Part shown: one piece after another, positions 58,760-64,000 of the stretch
Layout of the letters: every line of letters begins with the position of its first letter
How positions within the stretch are numbered: position 1 is the stretch's first letter
Origin: JALZOC01 sp031361295
Lineage (GTDB): Bacteria; Acidobacteriota; Vicinamibacteria; Vicinamibacterales; 2-12-FULL-66-21
Direction: 5' to 3'
Length of the DNA stretch: 64,000 nt
Assembly: GCA_031361295.1 (NCBI GenBank)
Contig: JANMCN010000156.1
Span: 12,606 to 76,605 of the forward strand
The notes under the pieces: generated by a model
The model's input: the letters and a program-made list of their open reading frames with translations, nothing else
Told to the model about the DNA's origin: nothing
The model's database searches: none
Made by a program: the position numbers and the translations under genes

Positions 58760-60319
58760 GTGAGTGTTCAGACGCCTTCCCCTGTGAATCATCAAACTGT
58801 CGTCGTGCTGGACTTCGGGTCGCAATTCACCCAGCTGATTGCGCGCCGGCTGCGCGAGCTGTCGGTCTACTGCGAAATCCTTCCATTCGACACGTCGATG
58901 GCCGAGATCGAGCGGCGCCACCCCGTCGGAATCGTGCTCTCCGGAGGGCCGAAGAGCGTCTCGGATGCGGGCGCACCGCACTGCGTCATGGGCGTCTACA
59001 CCGCCGGCCTTCCCGTGCTCGGCATCTGCTACGGCATGCAGCTGATGACGCACACGCTCGGCGGCGAAGTCGCGCCCGCCCCTCACCGCGAGTACGGCCT
59101 CGCGACGATCCAGGTGCAGCCGGATGCCCCGCTCTTCGCCTCGATTCCGACGCAATTGCGGGTCTGGGCGAGCCACGGCGACCTCGTCAAGCGGGCGCCG
59201 CGGGGCTTCCAGGTCACCGCGACCAGTCCGAACGCGCCGGTCGCGGCCATGGCGGACCACGATCGCCGGCTGTACGCGCTGCTGTTCCACCCCGAAGTCG
59301 CGCACACCGATCACGGCCTCGACATCCTCCGGAATTTTGCGTACGAGGTGTGCGGCTGCACGGGCGACTGGACGATGTCGTCGTTCGTGCAGGAGGCCAC
59401 CCTCCGCATCCGCGAGCAGGTCGGCGACGGCCGCGTCGTGTGCGGCCTGAGCGGCGGGGTGGACTCAACCGTCGCGGCGGTCCTGATGCACAAGGCGGTG
59501 GGCGACCGCCTGACCTGTATCTTCGTCGACAACGGCGTGATGCGGCAGGACGAGGCGGACCAGATTCGCAAGCGGTTCGAGCGTGTGCAGCTCCCGCTCG
59601 TCTTCGCCGACGCGTCCACGCTCTTCCTGGATCGGCTGGCCGGCATCAGCGACCCGGAGCAGAAGCGCAAGATCATCGGGGCCGCCTTCATCGACGTCTT
59701 CGAGAGCGAAGCGCTGAAGCTGGGCTCGTTCGACTTCCTCGGCCAGGGCACGCTCTATCCCGATGTGATCGAAAGCGTATCGGTGATCGGCCCCTCGCAC
59801 GTCATCAAGAGCCATCACAACGTCGGCGGACTGCCCGAACGGATGCGGTTCAAGCTCGTCGAGCCGCTGCGGCAGCTCTTCAAGGACGAGGTGCGGCTCG
59901 TCGGGAAGGAGCTCGGCCTGGACGACGAGTTCGTCTGGCGGCAGCCGTTTCCCGGGCCCGGGCTCGCGGTTCGGATCCTTGGCGAGGTCACCGCCTCGCG
60001 GCTGAACCTCGTGCGACGGGCGGATCACATCGTCGCCGAGGAAGTGAAACGGGCGGGCTGGTACAGGACGCTCTGGCAGTCGTTCGCCGTGCTGCTGCCG
60101 GTGCAGAGCGTGGGCGTGATGGGCGACGCCCGCACCTACGAGTACACGATTGCCATTCGGGCCGTCGAGAGCCGCGACGGCATGACGGCCGACTGGGCCC
60201 GGCTGCCGCACGACCTCCTCGCGGTCATCTCGTCGCGCATCGTGAACGAGGTCAAGGGGATCAACCGCGTCGTCTACGACATCAGTTCGAAGCCGCCTTC
60301 GACGATCGAGTGGGAATAA
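58760..60319 (+). CDS. guaA: GMP synthase (glutamine-hydrolysing)
   Basis: A 519-residue enzyme that aminates XMP to GMP. Glutamine amidotransferase domain: VVVLDFGSQFTQLIARRLRE, catalytic Cys in GICYGMQLM, His/Glu in FHPEVAHTDHG. The ATP pyrophosphatase PP-loop is GLSGGVDSTVAA. KSHHNVGGLPERM and PFPGPGLAVRILGE are standard. C-terminal dimer domain ends SSKPPSTIEWE. Start GTG 58760; a GTG eight codons later is possible. Confidence 0.97.
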   Translation: MSVQTPSPVNHQTVVVLDFGSQFTQLIARRLRELSVYCEILPFDTSMAEIERRHPVGIVLSGGPKSVSDAGAPHCVMGVYTAGLPVLGICYGMQLMTHTLGGEVAPAPHREYGLATIQVQPDAPLFASIPTQLRVWASHGDLVKRAPRGFQVTATSPNAPVAAMADHDRRLYALLFHPEVAHTDHGLDILRNFAYEVCGCTGDWTMSSFVQEATLRIREQVGDGRVVCGLSGGVDSTVAAVLMHKAVGDRLTCIFVDNGVMRQDEADQIRKRFERVQLPLVFADASTLFLDRLAGISDPEQKRKIIGAAFIDVFESEALKLGSFDFLGQGTLYPDVIESVSVIGPSHVIKSHHNVGGLPERMRFKLVEPLRQLFKDEVRLVGKELGLDDEFVWRQPFPGPGLAVRILGEVTASRLNLVRRADHIVAEEVKRAGWYRTLWQSFAVLLPVQSVGVMGDARTYEYTIAIRAVESRDGMTADWARLPHDLLAVISSRIVNEVKGINRVVYDISSKPPSTIEWE

Positions 60320-60320
60320 C

Positions 60321-60336
60321 GGGGTCCCTGGACCCC
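60321..60336. other. GGGGTCC...GGACCCC hairpin after guaA
   Basis: A perfect 7-base inverted repeat with a two-base spacer, immediately after the guaA stop and ahead of the dnaE ribosome-binding site. No T-run. It may be a decayed terminator or a relative of the GGGGTCAGGCCC motif near 51.15 kb. Confidence 0.4.
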
Positions 60337-60346
60337 CAGGAGCCAG

Positions 60347-63300
60347 GTGCCTGCCATGTCCGACTTCGTACACCTCCACCTCCATTCCGAGTATTCGCTG
60401 CTCGACGGCGCGTGCCGGATCGAGGAGATGCTCGACCGCGCGGCGGAGCTGCAGATGCCGGCGGTGGCCATCACGGAGCATGGCAACATGTTCTCGTCGA
60501 TCATCTTCCACGACCAGGCCCGCAAGCGCGGGATCAACCCGATCCTCGGCTGCGAGGTCTACGTGGCCCCCGGTGATCGCCGCACGAAGAGCGGCACGCC
60601 CGGGGAAACGGCCAACCATCTCGTGCTCCTCGCCGAAACCAAGGAGGGGTACCACAACCTGATCAAGCTCGTCTCCGCCGGCTACACCGAGGGGTTCTAT
60701 TACAAGCCGCGCATCGACAAGGAGCTGCTCGCCCAGCATGCGAAGGGGCTCATCGGTCTGAGCAGCTGCCTGAAAGGAGAGGTCGCCACCGGGATCCGGA
60801 CCGAGCAGCAGCAGAAGGCTGTCGCGGCGGCGGCCGCCTACCGCGACATACTCGGCCCCGGGAACTTCTTCCTCGAGATGCAGTACCAGGGCATCGACGA
60901 CCAGCGCGTCGTGAACGTGGGGCTGCAGCCCATCGCGAAGGACCTGGGGCTCCCGCTCGTCGCCACCAACGACGTGCACTACCTGAAGAATTCCGATTTC
61001 AAGCCGCACGACATCCTGCTGTGCATCGGCACCGGCAAGTCCGTGAACGACACCGAACGGCTGCGCTACCACGGGGACCAGTTCTACCTGAAGACGGCCG
61101 AAGAGATGGCGCAGGTCTTCAAGGACTTTCCGGAAGCGCTGCAGGCGACGCTGGCCATCGCGAGCCGCTGCAACGTGGACCTGTCGGGAACGGTCAATCA
61201 CCTCCCGAATTTCGACGTGCCCGACGGCTTCACGCTCGACGACTACTTCGAGCACATCGTCAGGGAAGGGTTCGTCAAGCGGCTGCCGCGCCTCAAGGAT
61301 CTGGCGGCACGCGGCGTCCTCAAGCATGCGATCGACGAGTACGAGCGGCGGCTGACGTACGAAATCGACATGATCAAGCAGATGAAGTACCCCGGGTACT
61401 TCCTGATCACGTGGGACTTCATCCGCTACGCGCGTGAACACGGCATCCCGGTAGGCCCGGGCCGCGGCTCGGCGGCCGGCAGCTTCGTCGCGTACTGTCT
61501 CTGGATCACCGATGTCGATCCCATCGAGTACGACCTGATCTTCGAGCGCTTCCTCAATCCCGAGCGCGTGTCGCTGCCCGACATCGACATCGACTTCTGC
61601 GAGCGGCGGCGCGGGGAGGTGATCGAGTACGTGACGACGAAGTACGGCCGCGCCAACGTCGCGCAGATCATCACGTTCGGCACGATGAAGGCGCGCGCGG
61701 TGGTCCGGGACGTGGCGCGCGTGATGGACATCCCGTACGCCGACGCGGACCGGGTCGCGAAGGCGATCCCCCCGGCCCTCGACATGACGCTCGAGAAGGC
61801 CCTGGCCGAAAATCCTGTCCTCAAGGACATGGAACAGAAGGACGAGCGGATCAAGGAGCTCATCGCGGTGGCGCGGCGGCTCGAGGGCATGACGCGCCAC
61901 GCCTCGGTCCACGCCGCCGGCGTCGTGATTGCGCCCAGGCCGCTGACGGAATTCGTGCCGCTCTACAAGAGCCAGAAGGACGAAATCGTCACCCAGTGGG
62001 CGATGAAGGAGGTCGAACGCGTCGGCCTCCTGAAGATGGACTTCCTGGGCCTCAGCACCCTGACGCTCATCCAGGATGCGCTCGACGAGATCAAGCGCAC
62101 CGAGCACATCGCCCTCGATATCGACGCCATCCCGCTGGACGACGCGAAGACGTATCAGCTGTTCTGCGACGGACAGACCTACGGCGTGTTCCAGTTCGAG
62201 AGCTCGGGCATGAGAGAGCTCCTGCGGAAGGCCAAGCCGGAGCGGCTCGACGACCTCATCGCGTTGAACGCCTTGTACCGGCCGGGCCCGCTGAAGAGCG
62301 GGATGGTCGACGACTACATCTCCCGCAAGCAGGGGAAGACCGAAGTCAAATACGAGCTGGCGCAGCTCGCCCCGATCCTCGGCGACACCTACGGCGTCAT
62401 CGCGTATCAGGAACAGGTCATGCGGATCGCGTCCGTCCTGGCCGGGTTCACGATGGGCCAGTCCGACATGCTGCGCAAGGCCATGGGCAAAAAAGACCCC
62501 AAGGTCATGGCGAAGCAGCGCGAAGCCTTCATGGCCGGCTCCGCGGCGAACGGCATCAACGAGAAGAAGGCGAAGAAGATCTTCGACCTGATGGAGTTCT
62601 TCGCCGGATACGGCTTCAACAAGTCGCATTCGACGACGTATGCGTGGGTGGCGTACCAGACGGGATACCTGAAGGCGAATTATCCGTCGCACTTCATGGC
62701 GGCGCTCCTCACGATCGAGGCGGCGAACACCGACAAGCTGGCGATGTACCTCGGCGAGTGCCGCGACCTCGGCGTCACGATCCTGCCGCCGGACATCAAT
62801 TCCAGCGAGATGGCGTTCACGGTCGTCGGCGGAGCCGTGCGGTTCGGGCTGTGCGCGGTGAAGAACGTGGGCGAAGGGGCCATCCTGTCGCTGCTGGCGG
62901 CCCGCAGTGAGCTCGGGCGGATCGAATCCCTGTATACGCTCTGCGAGCACGCGGACCTGCGGCTGGTCAACAAGCGAGTGCTCGAAAGCCTGGTGAAAGC
63001 GGGAGCGATGGACTCGCTGCTGCCCGAGACCGTCGGTCCGGTGGCGTCGCGGCGGGCGCGGCTGTTCGCGGCGGTGGACCGCGCAATCGAGCACGGCGGA
63101 CGGCACCAGCGCGATCGCGACAAGGGGCAGTCGCAGCTGTTCGGCGGGAGCGGCCACGACGGTCCCTCCGCGGGCGCCGCCGTATTGCCTGACGCGGCCG
63201 CGTGGACCGACATCCAGCAGCTCGCCGGGGAAAAGGAGGCGCTCGGGCTGTATATGAGCGGCCACCCGCTCGATCGTTTCGGCGAGGACCTCAAGATTTT

Positions 63301-63838
63301 CGGCGCCCGGCGCGTCGCCGACCTGACCACATCCGAGGCGGACGTCTGGGTCGGAGGCATCGTGTCGGCCCTGCGGCCCCTCAAGACGAAGAAGGGCGAC
63401 CGGATGGCGGTGTTCATGCTCGATGATGTGGCGGGGAACGTCGAGGTCGTGGTGTTCCCGGAAACGTTCGCGAAGCACGGGCTCGTGATCGAGGGTGACG
63501 CGATGCTGCTCGTCCGCGGTAAGCTCGAAAAGGACGAGGAGTCCGCCCGGATCGTCGCCACGGAGCTGATGCCGATTGCGGCGCTGAAGGAACGCACGAC
63601 CAGGGAGGTGGCCATCCACCTCGCCGTGCCGCCGCACGGCCGGCCGACGTTCGAGGCGCTCGCGGAAGTGTTTTCGCGCCACCGCGGCGATCGCCGCGTG
63701 TCGCTGGAGCTGAACGTGAACGGCCAGCCTCGCGCGTTGCGGGTGCGGGCCGACGTGGCGCAGCGCGTCCGGCCGTCCGAACGGCTCGTCGCGGAGCTCG
63801 AGCTGCTGTGCGGCGCGGGCACGGTGGAGCTTCGCTGA
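60347..63838 (+). CDS. dnaE: DNA polymerase III subunit alpha
   Basis: An 1163-residue replicative polymerase. The PHP domain opens HLHLHSEYSLLDGACRIEEML. Catalytic acidic residues lie in SLPDIDIDFCERRRGEVIEYV with GRGSAAGSFVAY before. GYGFNKSHSTTYAWVAYQTGYLK is the fingers/beta-binding boundary. The OB fold (VGGIVSALRPLKTKKGDRMAVFMLDD) is near the C-terminus. GTG 60347 lies five bases after AGGAG; ATG 60356 is the alternative. Confidence 0.97.
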   Translation: MPAMSDFVHLHLHSEYSLLDGACRIEEMLDRAAELQMPAVAITEHGNMFSSIIFHDQARKRGINPILGCEVYVAPGDRRTKSGTPGETANHLVLLAETKEGYHNLIKLVSAGYTEGFYYKPRIDKELLAQHAKGLIGLSSCLKGEVATGIRTEQQQKAVAAAAAYRDILGPGNFFLEMQYQGIDDQRVVNVGLQPIAKDLGLPLVATNDVHYLKNSDFKPHDILLCIGTGKSVNDTERLRYHGDQFYLKTAEEMAQVFKDFPEALQATLAIASRCNVDLSGTVNHLPNFDVPDGFTLDDYFEHIVREGFVKRLPRLKDLAARGVLKHAIDEYERRLTYEIDMIKQMKYPGYFLITWDFIRYAREHGIPVGPGRGSAAGSFVAYCLWITDVDPIEYDLIFERFLNPERVSLPDIDIDFCERRRGEVIEYVTTKYGRANVAQIITFGTMKARAVVRDVARVMDIPYADADRVAKAIPPALDMTLEKALAENPVLKDMEQKDERIKELIAVARRLEGMTRHASVHAAGVVIAPRPLTEFVPLYKSQKDEIVTQWAMKEVERVGLLKMDFLGLSTLTLIQDALDEIKRTEHIALDIDAIPLDDAKTYQLFCDGQTYGVFQFESSGMRELLRKAKPERLDDLIALNALYRPGPLKSGMVDDYISRKQGKTEVKYELAQLAPILGDTYGVIAYQEQVMRIASVLAGFTMGQSDMLRKAMGKKDPKVMAKQREAFMAGSAANGINEKKAKKIFDLMEFFAGYGFNKSHSTTYAWVAYQTGYLKANYPSHFMAALLTIEAANTDKLAMYLGECRDLGVTILPPDINSSEMAFTVVGGAVRFGLCAVKNVGEGAILSLLAARSELGRIESLYTLCEHADLRLVNKRVLESLVKAGAMDSLLPETVGPVASRRARLFAAVDRAIEHGGRHQRDRDKGQSQLFGGSGHDGPSAGAAVLPDAAAWTDIQQLAGEKEALGLYMSGHPLDRFGEDLKIFGARRVADLTTSEADVWVGGIVSALRPLKTKKGDRMAVFMLDDVAGNVEVVVFPETFAKHGLVIEGDAMLLVRGKLEKDEESARIVATELMPIAALKERTTREVAIHLAVPPHGRPTFEALAEVFSRHRGDRRVSLELNVNGQPRALRVRADVAQRVRPSERLVAELELLCGAGTVELR

Positions 63839-63847
63839 GCGACCCTT

Positions 63848-64000
63848 ATGCCTGCTGACATTCTCGAATTCGAAGAGCCCATCGGCGTCCTGCTGAAGGA
63901 GATCGAGGCGCTCAGCATGATGCCGCGCACCCCGGAACGGGAGCGGTCGATCGACACGCTCCGCAAGCGCGCCGACGAACTCCGCGCCGAAATCTACGTG
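63848..64000 (+). CDS. accA: acetyl-CoA carboxylase carboxyltransferase alpha, N-terminal part
   Basis: The first 51 codons, cut by the window edge: LEFEEPIGVLLKEIEALSMM, then RSIDTLRKRADELRAEIY. This is the N-terminal helix pair of AccA. It starts nine bases after dnaE, a frequent arrangement. Confidence 0.85.
   Translation, partial: MPADILEFEEPIGVLLKEIEALSMMPRTPERERSIDTLRKRADELRAEIYV

Noticed and set aside
59465..63682. A 1400-codon open frame antisense to dnaE and guaA
   Set aside because: Composition is rich in Arg, His, Val and Leu typical of the reverse strand of high-GC genes; no family signature, while dnaE and guaA on the other strand have all catalytic motifs.
1..64000. Mobile elements or prophage
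   Set aside because: No transposase, integrase, terminal repeats or phage structural genes were seen.

Overview
The window is one contiguous, gene-dense, G+C-rich piece of a bacterial chromosome. The best guess is an Acidobacteriota genome, probably class Vicinamibacteria. This is inferred from an orphan MacB/FtsX-type permease of the acidobacterial kind, many secreted proteins of unknown role, an ECF sigma factor typical of the group, and GTG/TTG starts in a high-GC background. There are no phage genes, insertion sequences or CRISPR arrays. The only RNA gene identified with confidence is tRNA-Arg(CCU).

Layout. 1-2.0 kb: end of a short-chain dehydrogenase, a DUF1801 protein and a VOC-fold protein. 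2.0-6.3 kb: a secreted PIG-L-type deacetylase followed by a tandem two-domain esterase. 6.3-9.2 kb: Lon protease divergent from a MarR regulator. 9.2-12.6 kb: secreted alpha/beta hydrolase, secreted beta-rich protein and a second VOC protein. 12.6-18.8 kb: a truncated Rossmann-fold remnant, then a minus-strand cluster ECF sigma - zinc anti-sigma - unknown - CHAT-protease TPR lipoprotein (plus one more unknown), and a small, degenerate sigma-54-activator ATPase facing the other way. 19.4-23.2 kb: BON-domain protein, soluble histidine kinase, histidine phosphatase and ThuA-like protein. 23.2-25.9 kb: split LigD ligase and polymerase, then a secreted kinase-like protein. 25.9-34.3 kb: ADOP permease, AIM24-family protein, DUF411 protein, phospholipase D-like protein, small proteins and urate oxidase. 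34.4-36.6 kb: acylphosphatase, adenine phosphoribosyltransferase, tRNA-Arg, a TPR protein and a PilZ protein. 36.8-40.9 kb: a large TPR/sigma-54 activator and agmatinase. 40.9-64 kb: mostly housekeeping genes: a metalloprotease-propeller-barrel protein, an oligopeptide-binding lipoprotein, mutS, tsaB, rimI, psd, pssA, an NtrY-like kinase, an aminotransferase, a PQQ-propeller protein, guaA, dnaE and the start of accA.

How the genes work together. psd and pssA overlap and form a phosphatidylethanolamine-synthesis pair. tsaB-rimI is a common tRNA-modification/acetyltransferase pair. mutS, the oligopeptide-binding lipoprotein and the metalloprotease-barrel protein are chained by 4-base stop/start overlaps. 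The two LigD halves overlap by 4 bases and should act together in end joining.

The most interesting signal is a self-contained sigma-54 circuit at 36.57-39.75 kb. Three 15-base palindromes share the pattern G(G/T)ATAC-N3-GTAT(C/T/A)C. One sits on the promoter of the TPR activator. Two lie 30 bases apart upstream of a -24/-12-like element in front of the PilZ gene. A second theme is that at least eight genes have a TATAAT-like hexamer 5-11 bases before the start codon, which suggests widespread leaderless transcription.
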